This document shows, in pieces, positions 56,591-64,000 of a stretch of 64,000 nucleotides of DNA. The first letter of the stretch is position 1; every line of letters starts with the position of its first letter. A program made the translations under genes and the position numbers. The stretch is from Facklamia miroungae (lineage in GTDB: Bacteria; Bacillota; Bacilli; Lactobacillales; Aerococcaceae): assembly GCF_012396555.1 (NCBI RefSeq), contig NZ_JAAXPS010000003.1, forward strand, positions 1 through 64,000, in the 5' to 3' direction. The notes beneath the pieces are model-generated. The model was not told the origin of the DNA. It worked only from the letters and a program-made list of their open reading frames with translations, and did not search any database.

Positions 56591-57853
56591 TTAAGAGGAA
56601 AGACTTGCCCAAGCGGCATGTTGACCCGCAACGGCTCCGGTCGCAAATGCTGCGGTAATGTTATAACCACCGGTATAGCCATTAATATCAATCACTTCAC
56701 CGCAAAAATAGAGGCCTTTCATCTGCTTAGATTCCATGGTTTGGGGAGTGATTTCCTTCAGGTTAACTCCTCCTCCAGTAACAAACCCCTTCTCAATTGG
56801 TTGACTGCCATAAACAGTAAGTGGGAAATGCTTGATACGGTGCCAGAGAGCTTCTTGAATTGAGTGGTTGACTTGCTTATAGGCGAATTTCGGTTTTACG
56901 CCAACTTGCGTTTGAATTAAGTGGCTTAATTTATCAGGTAACCACTGGCGCAAGATATTATCTACTTGCTTTTCTCTTTGGTCTTCGGCGTTTGCTTTTA
57001 AATCTTCAATGGACGAATGGGGTACAAGATCCACTGCCAAGTGGACCCTCTTTTGTTGGGATTCTTTAAGGTAAAGATTTACATGACCAGAACATCTTAA
57101 AATTGCAGGGCCGGAATAACCAAAATGAGTGAAAATCATATCCATTTGGTGAGCAACAATCGTTTTTCCTTGTTCATCGAATACTTTCACATTGACATCA
57201 CGTAGGGAAACCCCCTGTAGTGATTTATCTTTAATAAAGGGATCATTGGATAATAATGGCACCTCGGTGGCGTAAAAATCAGTCAGAGTATGACCAGCTT
57301 GCCTGGCCCATAAGTAGCCATCCCCTGTTGACCCTGTTCGCGGATAGGCTTTACCGCCTGAAGCTATTATGACAGCTTTAGCAGTGTAGCTGGCTTTGCT
57401 AGTGCGAACCCCCTTAACATGGCCTTCTATCTCGTCATAGAGAATTTCTTCAACTGGTTCGCCGGTTATCATCTTTATGGAGTAATGCTGCATTTCATGG
57501 ATCAGACAGTCTCTAATCGTGCGAGCGGAGTCAGTAATCGGAAACATTCGACCATGATCCTCCTCCTTGAGGAGAACACCTCGGGATTGAAAAAAGTCTA
57601 CAATATCCTGCGGATCAAATTGATCTAAGACGGAATAGAGAAACTTACCATTACCGGGAATATGTTCAATTAAATCTTCCCGGGTGGAACGATTGGTTAC
57701 ATTGCATCTTCCTCCTCCAGTTAGAATTAACTTTCGACCAAGTTTAGTGTTTTTTTCTAAAAGTAAGACTTTGGCACCGTTGAGACCGGCATGAATGGCA
57801 GCCATCATACCACTGGTGCCGCCACCGATCACAATTACATCATAATGATTCAT
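56591..57853 (-). CDS. Flavoprotein of the HI0933/YhiN family
   Basis: A 420-residue FAD-dependent oxidoreductase. N-terminal Rossmann motif YDVIVIGGGTSGMMAAIHA, then KLILTGGGRCNVTN near residue 46, SGGKAYPRTGSTGDGYLWA near 155, and the C-terminal GGYNITAAFATG FAD-binding end. Biochemical role is unknown for most members. Start at 57853 because AAGGAGGGAAATA lies just upstream; 24 in-frame codons further upstream lack a site. Confidence 0.9.
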   Translation of the reverse strand: MNHYDVIVIGGGTSGMMAAIHAGLNGAKVLLLEKNTKLGRKLILTGGGRCNVTNRSTREDLIEHIPGNGKFLYSVLDQFDPQDIVDFFQSRGVLLKEEDHGRMFPITDSARTIRDCLIHEMQHYSIKMITGEPVEEILYDEIEGHVKGVRTSKASYTAKAVIIASGGKAYPRTGSTGDGYLWARQAGHTLTDFYATEVPLLSNDPFIKDKSLQGVSLRDVNVKVFDEQGKTIVAHQMDMIFTHFGYSGPAILRCSGHVNLYLKESQQKRVHLAVDLVPHSSIEDLKANAEDQREKQVDNILRQWLPDKLSHLIQTQVGVKPKFAYKQVNHSIQEALWHRIKHFPLTVYGSQPIEKGFVTGGGVNLKEITPQTMESKQMKGLYFCGEVIDINGYTGGYNITAAFATGAVAGQHAAWASLSS

Positions 57854-57943
57854 TATTTCCCTCCTTACAAGAGAATTCGCTCCGATTGTATCATAAGACA
57901 AAAATAAAAGGCAAAGTGTTTCCACTTGCCCTCTAAGAAATTT

Positions 57944-58510
57944 TTATTCTGTGATTGGATAAACAGGTATTTTAGCTCTAGTTGCTAGCTGCTTAGCAAA
58001 ATAATCACTCATGAAATAATCGACCATACCGTGAATAACGGTTCCGCCACCAACTAGGACAATTAAAACATACAAAAAGTTTTCACTCGCTGTATTCAAA
58101 CCAAATTGGGTCAAGAAGAAAACAACAGCCACTTCGGCAACCGCATGGATCAGATTGATGATTAGGGCAAAGGTCCATTTACTATTTCTAGTTGCTAGCC
58201 ACTCAGGGCGTTTCTCTAGCATATTAGCCCCTACATAGGCGAAGACAACGTGCGAAGCAGCTCGAGCAACAATAATCAGTGGGAAACCAGCTAGCTGAAA
58301 ACCAAGGCTTGTTCCTAGGCTAACCAAGACAGCTGTAAAAGGAGAAATAAACATTGCTACAAAAATGGCTACGTGACTAGCTAACGTATACGAAGCTGGC
58401 GGTATTACAATTTTAAGTGGCATTACCATTGGAATAATAATTCCAATAGCAGTTAATAAACTGGCAAAGGTCAATTGGCGGGTTTTTGATAATTTAAAGG
58501 ATTGTGTCAT
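57944..58510 (-). CDS. niaX: ECF transporter S component, predicted niacin (NiaX)
   Basis: A 188-residue membrane protein with about five to six hydrophobic helices and the ECF S-component start TRQLTFASLLTAIGIIIPM. It binds substrate outside and joins the shared EcfAAT module, not encoded here. Niacin is inferred from niaR directly upstream and a NiaR-like operator over its promoter. ATG at 58510 is chosen since GGAGG lies 6 bases upstream; ATG 58522 would contain that site. Confidence 0.82.
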   Translation of the reverse strand: MTQSFKLSKTRQLTFASLLTAIGIIIPMVMPLKIVIPPASYTLASHVAIFVAMFISPFTAVLVSLGTSLGFQLAGFPLIIVARAASHVVFAYVGANMLEKRPEWLATRNSKWTFALIINLIHAVAEVAVVFFLTQFGLNTASENFLYVLIVLVGGGTVIHGMVDYFMSDYFAKQLATRAKIPVYPITE

Positions 58511-58542
58511 AGAAACCTCCATAAAGTAAATAATCTATCGGA

Positions 58543-58578
58543 AGTTTACCAATAAACTTTACAGGTGTCAAGACACCC
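58543..58578 (-). promoter_or_regulatory. niaX promoter overlapped by a NiaR-like operator
   Basis: On the minus strand, TTGACA (58571-58566) and TAAACT (58548-58543) are spaced 17 bp. The palindrome GGTGTC-AA/TT-GACACC (58563-58577 region) covers the -35 box and resembles reported NiaR sites. Repression when niacin is plentiful is inferred. Confidence 0.65.
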
Positions 58579-58580
58579 AA

Positions 58581-59111
58581 TTAAACATATAAAATGTTTT
58601 CATTTTGTAAGCTTTGCTGTATCTGATCAAACTCTTTCAAACTAGGAACTGAAATGGTGTGGGAATGAATACCATTCGTTAAAGAAGCTAACATCTCTCC
58701 TTCAAAGTTTTTCATCCGTTCTAAAAAGGCTTCTAAATCGGCTTGATTATTAATATGAAGTGCAGCCGAAAGTAAGCCATAAACAGGATGCTCAATTTGG
58801 ACATCAAGAATTCGACCCTGATGAGCCAAAATGGTCTCTAATTCCACCCGCATCTGACTGTTATCGTGGCGACAAACAATCACGCCCGTATAACCACTCG
58901 CTACGTTTTCACCAGCTGAAAGAGCTGGGATTAAGTATCCTTGATTGGTTGCTAAAATTTCTACCTTATTATGGGCCCGTAATAGAGCAATATCACCGAC
59001 AATCACCTGACGACTGACTTGGTAGCGGCTAGCAAGTTCATTGGCTGTAACTGCCTCAGTTTGATCTTTTAAAAAAGCTAAGATAGCTTGGCGTCGTTCT
59101 TGAGCTTTCAT
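58581..59111 (-). CDS. niaR: Niacin-responsive repressor NiaR
   Basis: A 176-residue regulator. N-terminal HTH_11 (about 5-60, VTANELASRYQVSRQVIVGDIALLR). C-terminal 3H domain (about 75-170) with conserved histidines in AHQGRI, EHPVYGLL and GIHSHTISVP, which bind metal and nicotinic acid. Known targets are NAD precursor uptake and synthesis genes. AAGGAAGTG precedes the ATG. It lies just upstream of niaX, on the same strand. Confidence 0.9.
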   Translation of the reverse strand: MKAQERRQAILAFLKDQTEAVTANELASRYQVSRQVIVGDIALLRAHNKVEILATNQGYLIPALSAGENVASGYTGVIVCRHDNSQMRVELETILAHQGRILDVQIEHPVYGLLSAALHINNQADLEAFLERMKNFEGEMLASLTNGIHSHTISVPSLKEFDQIQQSLQNENILYV

Positions 59112-59200
59112 TCATATTCACTTCCTTTAATTTGATTATAGCATGAAGTTAAAAAAGAATGTTCCTTAGATAAAAATTTAAACAGGCTAAAGAAAACCGC

Positions 59201-59230
59201 TTGACATTAGGGGTTGATAAGGAATATAAT
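59201..59230 (+). promoter_or_regulatory. rplM-rpsI promoter
   Basis: TTGACA (59201-59206) and TATAAT (59225-59230), spacer 18. A strong consensus promoter in front of the L13 leader. Confidence 0.85.
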
Positions 59231-59234
59231 AGTG

Positions 59235-59298
59235 GACGGTATTGTTTACCCCACACATGAGCCCCGGAAACTCATCGTAACCGTAAACAACTAGATAA
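59235..59298 (+). promoter_or_regulatory. Ribosomal protein L13 leader
   Basis: The region between promoter and rplM can fold: GGACGGT...ACCGT closes a structure with an inner hairpin ATGAG-CCCCGGAAA-CTCAT. Its position and shape fit the L13 leader of Firmicutes, where L13 is thought to repress its own operon. Confidence 0.75.
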
Positions 59299-59316
59299 AT
59301 ATTGGAGGAAAACAAC

Positions 59317-59760
59317 GTGCGTCAAACATATATGGCTAAAAAGAACGAAGTTGAACGCAACTGGGTATTATTAGATGCCACAGACATCCCATTGGGACGC
59401 CTTTCAACTGTTGTTGCATCAATCTTACGCGGAAAAAATAAACCCACCTATACACCACACGTGGATACAGGTGACTTTGTAATCGTAATTAACGCTGAAA
59501 AAATTGCCTTAACTGGTAAAAAAGCGACAGACAAGAAATATTATAACTACTCAGGACATCCTGGTGGAATGCGTGTCACTACAGCAGGTGAAATGCGCGA
59601 CAAGAAACCTACACGCTTAATCGAACGTTCAGTAAAAGGAATGTTACCAGATAACCGTTTAGGTCGTAAACAATTCACTAAACTTTTTGTCTATGAAGGT
59701 TCAGAGCATAACCATGCCGCTCAACAACCTAAAGAATTAGACATCAATACATTAATATAA
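59317..59760 (+). CDS. rplM: Ribosomal protein L13
   Basis: A 147-residue 50S subunit protein. [19 protein letters not shown] and [31 protein letters not shown] core pieces ([16 protein letters not shown]) and [12 protein letters not shown] are typical. The start is GTG 59317, 8 bases after GGAGG; this gives the normal family N-terminus, while the frame upstream adds five residues without a site. Confidence 0.98.
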   Translation: MRQTYMAKKNEVERNWVLLDATDIPLGRLSTVVASILRGKNKPTYTPHVDTGDFVIVINAEKIALTGKKATDKKYYNYSGHPGGMRVTTAGEMRDKKPTRLIERSVKGMLPDNRLGRKQFTKLFVYEGSEHNHAAQQPKELDINTLI

Positions 59761-59771
59761 GGAGGGATTAA

Positions 59772-60164
59772 ATGGCTACAGTACAATACTTAGGAACAGG
59801 TCGTCGTAAAAACTCATCAGCACGCGTACGCTTAGTACCAGGAACTGGTGAATTCACTGTGAATGGTAAGCCTTTGGAAGAATACATTCCATTTGCTCAC
59901 TTACACGAAGTAATCAACCAACCATTCAACGCTACTGAAACTTTAGGATCTTACGATGTAATTGTGAACGTAAAAGGTGGAGGCTTCTCTGGTCAATCAG
60001 GTGCCATTCGTCACGGAATCGCACGTGCACTATTAAACGTCGATCCAGACTTCCGTCCTGCATTAAAATCAGCTGGACTATTAACACGTGACCCTCGTAT
60101 GGTAGAACGTAAAAAACCAGGTCTTAAGAAAGCTCGTAAAGCTTCACAATTCTCAAAACGTTAG
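59772..60164 (+). CDS. rpsI: Ribosomal protein S9
   Basis: A 130-residue 30S subunit protein. [19 protein letters not shown] at the start, [19 protein letters not shown] near residue 67, and the C-terminal [11 protein letters not shown] that reaches the P-site tRNA. AAGGAGGG precedes the ATG. The stop is followed at once by the first copy of a tandem repeat, whose hairpin is the nearest terminator. Confidence 0.98.
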   Translation: MATVQYLGTGRRKNSSARVRLVPGTGEFTVNGKPLEEYIPFAHLHEVINQPFNATETLGSYDVIVNVKGGGFSGQSGAIRHGIARALLNVDPDFRPALKSAGLLTRDPRMVERKKPGLKKARKASQFSKR

Positions 60165-60322
60165 GACAGTCGTTGCGAACTTGTTCGCTTACGAATGTGC
60201 TATGGGACGGAGATTCCGCAAGGAATCGAGTACCAATCATTATTACAAGAATTCAACCCAACCGGAAGGTTGGGTTTTTTTATTTTTATTAAATCTAAAA
60301 GAGAGATAATAGGAATTTAAAA
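60160..60322 (+). repeat. Tandem repeat copy A downstream of rpsI
   Basis: First of three imperfect direct repeats spaced 156-158 bp. The identical 26-base core is 60222-60247. The core is preceded by a small hairpin GATTCC-GCAA-GGAATC. An extra A relative to copy B breaks the reading frame that B and C keep. A terminator hairpin follows (60255-60276). Confidence 0.85.
60255..60281 (+). terminator. Terminator of the rplM-rpsI operon, in repeat copy A
   Basis: A perfect stem AACCCAACC, loop GGAA, GGTTGGGTT, is followed by T7. Confidence 0.93.
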
Positions 60323-60478
60323 CTGATTGGTGTTCGAGCAAAGCGAGTTAGGGATGTATTATGGGACGGAGATTCCGCAGGAATCGAGTACCAATCATTA
60401 TTACAAGAATTTAGCCCAACCGAAAGGTTGGGTTTTAGTCTTTATTTAATCTAATAGAGAGACACTAGGAGGATAAAA
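60323..60478 (+). repeat. Tandem repeat copy B
   Basis: Core at 60380-60405. A frame runs through it (DVLWDGDSAGIEYQSLLQEF) but the initiation codon position aligned to copy C is CTG, not TTG. A second terminator-like hairpin, CCCAACC-GAAA-GGTTGGG at 60415-60432, is followed by TTTTAG. Confidence 0.85.
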
Positions 60479-60564
60479 TTGATTGCATCTCGAGAAAAAC
60501 GATTTACAGATGTGTTATTGGATGGAAATTCCACAGGAATCGAGTACCAATCATTATTACATTA
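60478..60564 (+). CDS. Possible 28-residue peptide in repeat copy C
   Basis: TTG start 7 bases after AGGAGGA, then 28 codons to TAG. The product includes SREKRFTDVLLDGNSTGIEY. Copy B keeps the same frame without an indel and with some silent changes, which hints that the sequence once coded for protein, perhaps as a fragment of a longer one. No match is known to me. It may equally be an untranslated relic. Confidence 0.3.
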
Positions 60565-60620
60565 GAACTTCGAGGCACTTTACTTAATTGGAAGGTGTCT
60601 TTTTTTGTGCTTTAGCTAAC
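60479..60620 (+). repeat. Tandem repeat copy C
   Basis: Core at 60536-60561. It contains a 28-codon frame (60478-60564) starting at TTG after AGGAGG, ending in TAG: it includes DVLLDGNSTGIEYQSLL. A third, different hairpin ending GGTGTCTTTTTTT (60575-60606) follows. Copies A to C share the layout start region, core, hairpin, AT-rich spacer. Confidence 0.8.
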
Positions 60621-60677
60621 TATTCTTATAATTTTATATTCAATGATTAAGAAAAGATATTTTAGGAGGATTATAAA

Positions 60678-61134
60678 TTGAATCAATTTGATAGATTAAT
60701 CACTCAAATAAATGGTCAGTTAGGAAAAGATTTACCTGTTATTGAATATTAGATTCAGAGGGTACCTTAGGATACAGAATATTCTAGATATGTCGTCGAT
60801 AACGGTTAAGGCTTCATCTATACATAATATAACTTTATACTTTATCTATATTATAAGGCAGGGAAAGATGCAAAAGTTAAAGTAAATCCAGAGTGGCATA
60901 ATCTCAAATTCTTCTACTATTAAAATGATTCTGATGAAAAGAAAGTAGAACGTATCAATTATATCAAATTAAGAGAATACGGTATGATCGAAGTGAGGAT
61001 GCTAAGTTAAAAATGAATATCATAATTCATTAATAAAAACAGACAAAGTCTATGCCCAACGGGATTCTGATTTTAAAGATATTTGTAGAATATACCATGA
61101 AGGTGGTTACTACAACTACGGGTATTAGGAGTAA
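60678..61134 (+). pseudogene. Decayed gene with many in-frame stops
   Basis: From TTG 60678 after AGGAGG the frame reads NQFDRLITQINGQLGKDLPV and onward, with stops at 60750, 60768, 60807, 60825 and 60921 (TAG, TAG, TAA, TAA, TAA). No indel occurs in the first 110 or so codons. A frame change near 60985 leads to SEDAKLKM and another near 61015 to NEYHNSLIKTDKVYAQRDSD, ending near GGYYNYGY. The reconstructed protein is about 150 residues, hydrophilic and aromatic-rich. Its size and composition recall small immunity-type proteins, but no family is recognised. Confidence 0.65.
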
Positions 61135-61387
61135 ATTAGAATGGGGAAAATAAATAACTTATTTAATTTTGTTACCAATCATTTTTCAAAGAATCTGTAA
61201 AGGTTATAATCGGTGTGGCTTTATAGACTAAAGATAATGGGGTATAAGGTGATTTTAGTTTAAAAATTTTGATTAATATCGGATAGTGATAAGTCCGTAT
61301 ATTCGAATCACCAAATTACCTCTTTCCTTATTCATTCTATGCGACGAGGGCGGTTTTTGTATATTAATATAAAAAAGAGGTAAATTA
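61135..61387. other. AT-rich spacer without recognisable gene
   Basis: Short frames are interrupted in all directions. The only clear signal is AAAAAAGAGGT just before the gene at 61388. Confidence 0.5.
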
Positions 61388-62009
61388 ATGTCAGTAAATA
61401 TTGTGTGGGGGGTCAGTTGCAGAGTGGGTAGGAATTATAAGTACCGTAGCAACTATATATCTAACTGTTAAATATTATAGTAAAGATAATAGAAAAGATT
61501 ATATATTCATGACATATGTACAAAATAAAGTAAAGACTGAGAAAAATGGAGTGGAAATACTAACCAGTGAAAAAGAAATTGTTATCCATGTTTATAATAA
61601 TGGTAAAATACCAATTAATATTAGAATAGAAGGGTTTCGTAATAAAAGAGTCGAATTATGCAAATTATATGGAGATATAAAAAAAGATCAAAGTTTAGTA
61701 CCAATAGAGCCTCTTGAATCGATATTTGAAAAGCAGATTAAATTCTATAGAATTGAACCCTACTCTATCTCTGAACCATTTAAATTCGATGTGAAATGGC
61801 TAAAGAATCACTTAGAAAATAATAAAATTAATTTAGAAAAGGATGTCGAGATTCTTTTTAGAGAGATAGGGGGACAATACAAAAGTGTGATAATAAAAGC
61901 AAAAGAAATCAAAATAGACAGTTTTAATTTTAGTTTAAAGATCATTAAATACATACTCATTTATAAAATAGAGACCTTTAATAAGTCATTGTTTTTTCTT
62001 TACAAATAA
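61388..62009 (+). pseudogene. Membrane-anchored protein gene with a frameshift in a G6 tract
   Basis: ATG 61388 has a good ribosome site (AAAGAGG, 7 bases upstream) and reads MSVNIVWG. In the run of six G at 61406-61411 the frame is lost; removing one G joins it to a 200-codon open frame (SVAEWVGIISTVATIYLTVKYY onward) that ends at 62009. The joined product of about 206 residues has one N-terminal TM helix and then a hydrophilic, probably beta-rich domain with VHVYNNGKIPINIRIEGF. Function not recognised. Either phase-variable, a real lesion, or a sequencing error. TTG 61401 has no ribosome site. Confidence 0.65.
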
Positions 62010-62654
62010 AAATATAAAATTGTAAGATCTTTCGAGAATTAAATGATGTTTAAATAATTCTTAGCTTAATAACATGCTTCCATATAAGAGTAAGTAATGC
62101 TGTTTGCAACGAATATTACATTATTTTGGGTTAAATTGAAGTGTTTGAAGTGCAATTTGGATATAAAACAAGAAGTTTATATAAGAAAATAGTTTCAAAG
62201 CAGTATTACGTAAGACACTAATCTTTCAAATCTTAACAGTGAATATGAAATTGATAATCGTTATGCAGCATCTATGGTGACTTTACAAGTGAATTAGTAT
62301 AAAGAAGAAGAGAATACGGAGGGCTTGCTAATCATGAACAAATACATATTATCTATGTTAATCTAAAGGATTGCAGAGTATTCAACAATAAAGTTCTATC
62401 AATCATTACAGCGTCTTATGTCCACAGCGAGGTTAATGGAGATAGCCAATAATATGTATCAAAAATGTTAATCATCAAGAACCCATACGTTGGAAGAGAT
62501 TCACATTATATAGTTCATATGATTTACAATAAACACTCATTATTGTTGGTAGTTTTACTTAGTTTAAACAATAGTTGACCTAACAAATAATATTCGAAAG
62601 ATGGTTTTAAATATAAATTTATAAATAAAGAGTGTTAGTAGATCCCGGTTTAAT
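62010..62654 (+). pseudogene. Unresolved decayed coding sequence
   Basis: Between about 62120 and 62560 stretches of coding-like sequence appear in shifting frames: EVFEVQFGYKTRSLYKK, NLNSEYEIDNRYAASMVTLQ, NHEQIHIIYVNLKDCRVFNN and KMLIIKNPYVGRDSHYIVH. Stops (TAG, TAA) and frame changes separate them. No family recognised. The flanks 62010-62120 and 62560-62654 show nothing I can support. Confidence 0.45.
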
Positions 62655-63119
62655 TTGAAAATTAAATTAATTCGAGGAACCAGACAACCGGGCAAGACTC
62701 TTAAAAAATATACGCGCGAGTGTGAAAAGAGTATTAAATATCAAATGTTTCCGGGAGGAAGAACGATACCAAGAAGTATAGCGATGGATTTCTCGATGTG
62801 GGTATTCTCGCAGCGTGCTTTAGAGATGGTTTTACATATTAGAGAAAAGCTTTTTTATAGAACAAAACCAAAGTGGTAGCCGTTATTTGAATCAGATGCT
62901 TCAAGTCTTTCTTCAATCGGTGACGGTATCATTAAATTGAACCAATTTTTACCAGGTTTTGTATCACCTGCAATCATTAGAGATCTAACTGGCATTGAAG
63001 GAGACCAGGAAAATATGAACTCTAAGCTTATTACAAGAATTATGATGGAAAATGTAACTTTATTAGGGATCCTAAGGAATTCATTGATTCATTTAGCTAG
63101 GATTTGTTTATTCATTTAA
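62655..63119 (+). pseudogene. Interrupted gene, possibly phage-derived
   Basis: A frame of about 155 codons with one TAG at 62877. The first part includes QMFPGGRTIPRSIAMDFSMW, the second SSLSSIGDGIIKLNQFLPGF and RDLTGIEGD. The second part reminds me of the C-terminal region of some phage portal proteins, a weak by-eye resemblance. The start at TTG 62655 has no ribosome site, so the 5' end is probably lost. Confidence 0.45.
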
Positions 63120-63495
63120 TAATTTCATCGCATGCATATTAAAAAAGACACCGGAGAGTGTTCTTCATTAAGCAAACATAATAACTTAAGCTGCTTAGTC
63201 ATCCTCAGCCATCATCGGTCCCGTTATGACGTTTAAGATTTTATATGTAACATTATCTCTAATGAATATTTCTTTTTTTCATGAGTATCTTTGACTGGTT
63301 TCTTATATTTAAAGGTTTCCGCTTATGTAAATTATTTTCAATAACACCCAAATACATTACCAGTGAATTTACTCTTTTACAAAAATTATAAACAATAGAA
63401 CATTACTTCTACTATTTAAGTATTACACTAATTAATAGACTTTCATGAGATTTAATAAAAATATTTAGTACCGAATTTTTAAAGACGTGATGTTA
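63120..63495. other. No gene recognised
   Basis: AT-rich with stops in all frames. A 14-base match to the IS150-type element (TTTCATCGCATGCA) begins near 63122, too short to call. GACAC-CGGAGA-GTGTT next to AAAAAA at 63141-63162 could be a weak minus-strand terminator. Confidence 0.4.
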
Positions 63496-64000
63496 TTAAA
63501 ACTTTCTCTCTTTAGTGTACATTTGAATTATGTTTCTTAAATCATTTTGATCATCACTTAGATTACTTAACTTACGATGAGCATACATTGTTATAGAGCT
63601 TGATTCTGTATTTATATAAAACTTATCTGAATATTTAGTATCCTTATCGCTATATGTAATACTTACATTAAATGGTTTAACCTCACTGTCATCATTTGTG
63701 ATTAGCTCAGTAGAAAAGACTTGACCGGGTGCAAAAGTATATCCCTCTAACACTGATATTTCCTTTCTTAAATCAATGAAAACATTGGTATCTGTGATAC
63801 TAATAGATTCAATTTTTGCTGGAGATTGGCCAAAGTTTTTAATTACTAGATATTTAGATAAAGTAGAGACATTTACAGTATCGAATGAAGCAACTATAAC
63901 TGGTCTATTAGCTTCTTTAATTGATTTTTCAGTTAACTTTATAGATCTTCTGGATTGTAGAATAGCAATTACACTAATAATTAAACTAATTAGTGCTACA
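63496..64000 (-). CDS. Membrane-anchored hypothetical protein, 5' end beyond the window
   Basis: The frame is open from the right edge to the stop at 63496 (168 residues seen). It begins in a hydrophobic helix (ISLIISVIAIL), then a charged segment EKSIKEANRPVIVASFDTV and a beta-rich domain with YLVIKNFGQSPAKIESISI and VKPFNVSITYSDKD. The layout and the NxGxxP-type strand match the frameshifted gene at 61388 (YNNGKIPINI), so they may be distant relatives. Function not recognised. Internal ATG/TTG starts near 63753 would give a fragment only. Confidence 0.7.
   Translation of the reverse strand, partial: VALISLIISVIAILQSRRSIKLTEKSIKEANRPVIVASFDTVNVSTLSKYLVIKNFGQSPAKIESISITDTNVFIDLRKEISVLEGYTFAPGQVFSTELITNDDSEVKPFNVSITYSDKDTKYSDKFYINTESSSITMYAHRKLSNLSDDQNDLRNIIQMYTKERKF

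Noticed and set aside
60222-60561. Repeat core as a classic ICE attachment site within rpsI
   Set aside because: The core lies after the rpsI stop and has no counterpart within the rpsI coding end, and no integrase gene is visible. Kept only as one of several hypotheses.
60160-60620. CRISPR array
   Set aside because: Only three units of about 157 bp with diverged flanks; no short repeats with unique spacers of equal size.
60678-61134. Genome-wide stop codon reassignment
   Set aside because: All intact genes in the window end in ordinary TAA/TAG/TGA stops at family-typical lengths, so the host code is standard; at most a local effect is possible.
63122-63135. Second IS150-type copy suggested by a 14-base match
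   Set aside because: The match is too short and nothing else of the IS is found around it.

Overview
The window is low-GC Firmicutes chromosome, most like a member of the Lactobacillales; Aerococcaceae or Carnobacteriaceae is a guess and is not provable from sequence alone. The support is AGGAGG-type ribosome sites, the WalRKHIJ-HtrA operon, the CdaA-CdaR-GlmM operon, CIRCE-controlled groESL, Rex, CbpA, ECF/NiaR niacin uptake and a proline T-box. Most genes lie on the + strand and are core functions. The accessory DNA is an IS150-type remnant at about 31.7-33.1 kb and a decayed region at the right end, from about 60.2 kb to the window edge.

Layout. 1-300: the end of an rRNA operon (5S, tRNA-Asn, tRNA-Thr). 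0.5-9.6 kb: formate/nitrite channel, Xaa-Pro peptidase, YidD, cdaA-cdaR-glmM, an AraC regulator, a secreted Thr-rich protein, nagB and lemA. 9.6-16.8 kb: a cell-wall precursor block (unknown gene, ddl, murF, cshA, acpS, alr, MBL hydrolase). 16.8-19.8 kb: c-di-AMP receptor CbpA, a CorC-like protein and an O-methyltransferase. 20-31 kb: the wal operon, with two DUF2207 membrane proteins inserted between walI and walJ, then htrA. A DnaA-box cluster separates htrA from rlmH. 31.7-33.1 kb: degenerate IS. 33-39.7 kb: an OatA-like acyltransferase, a secreted LysM/VldE-like protein, phoU, a LURP-one-like protein, sortase A and signal peptidase I. 39.7-46.3 kb: T-box and proS, tsaB-rimI-GNAT-tsaD, and an ABC-F protein. 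46.4-49.3 kb: rex and groESL. 49.5-53.7 kb: a polysaccharide module (CapD-like dehydratase, Wzz-like protein, tyrosine kinase, PHP phosphatase) without glycosyltransferases. 53.8-59.1 kb: a possible ComK-like gene, a nine-LysM secreted protein, a YhiN flavoprotein, niaX and niaR. 59.2-60.2 kb: L13 leader, rplM and rpsI. 60.2-64 kb: three tandem repeats of about 157 bp, several decayed genes, a gene with a homopolymer frameshift, and a minus-strand gene that runs off the end.

How the genes work together. Much of the window serves the envelope. GlmM and NagB set amino-sugar flow. Alr, Ddl and MurF make the D-Ala-D-Ala stem. WalRK is expected to control wall remodelling, and a good match to its binding motif lies between the oatA-like gene and the LysM/VldE-like gene. 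OatA, sortase, LysM proteins and the CpsBCD-type switch act on the finished wall. A c-di-AMP circuit (CdaA, CdaR, CbpA) runs alongside. The least explained parts are the triple repeat downstream of rpsI with its decayed neighbourhood, and the DUF2207 pair inside the wal operon.
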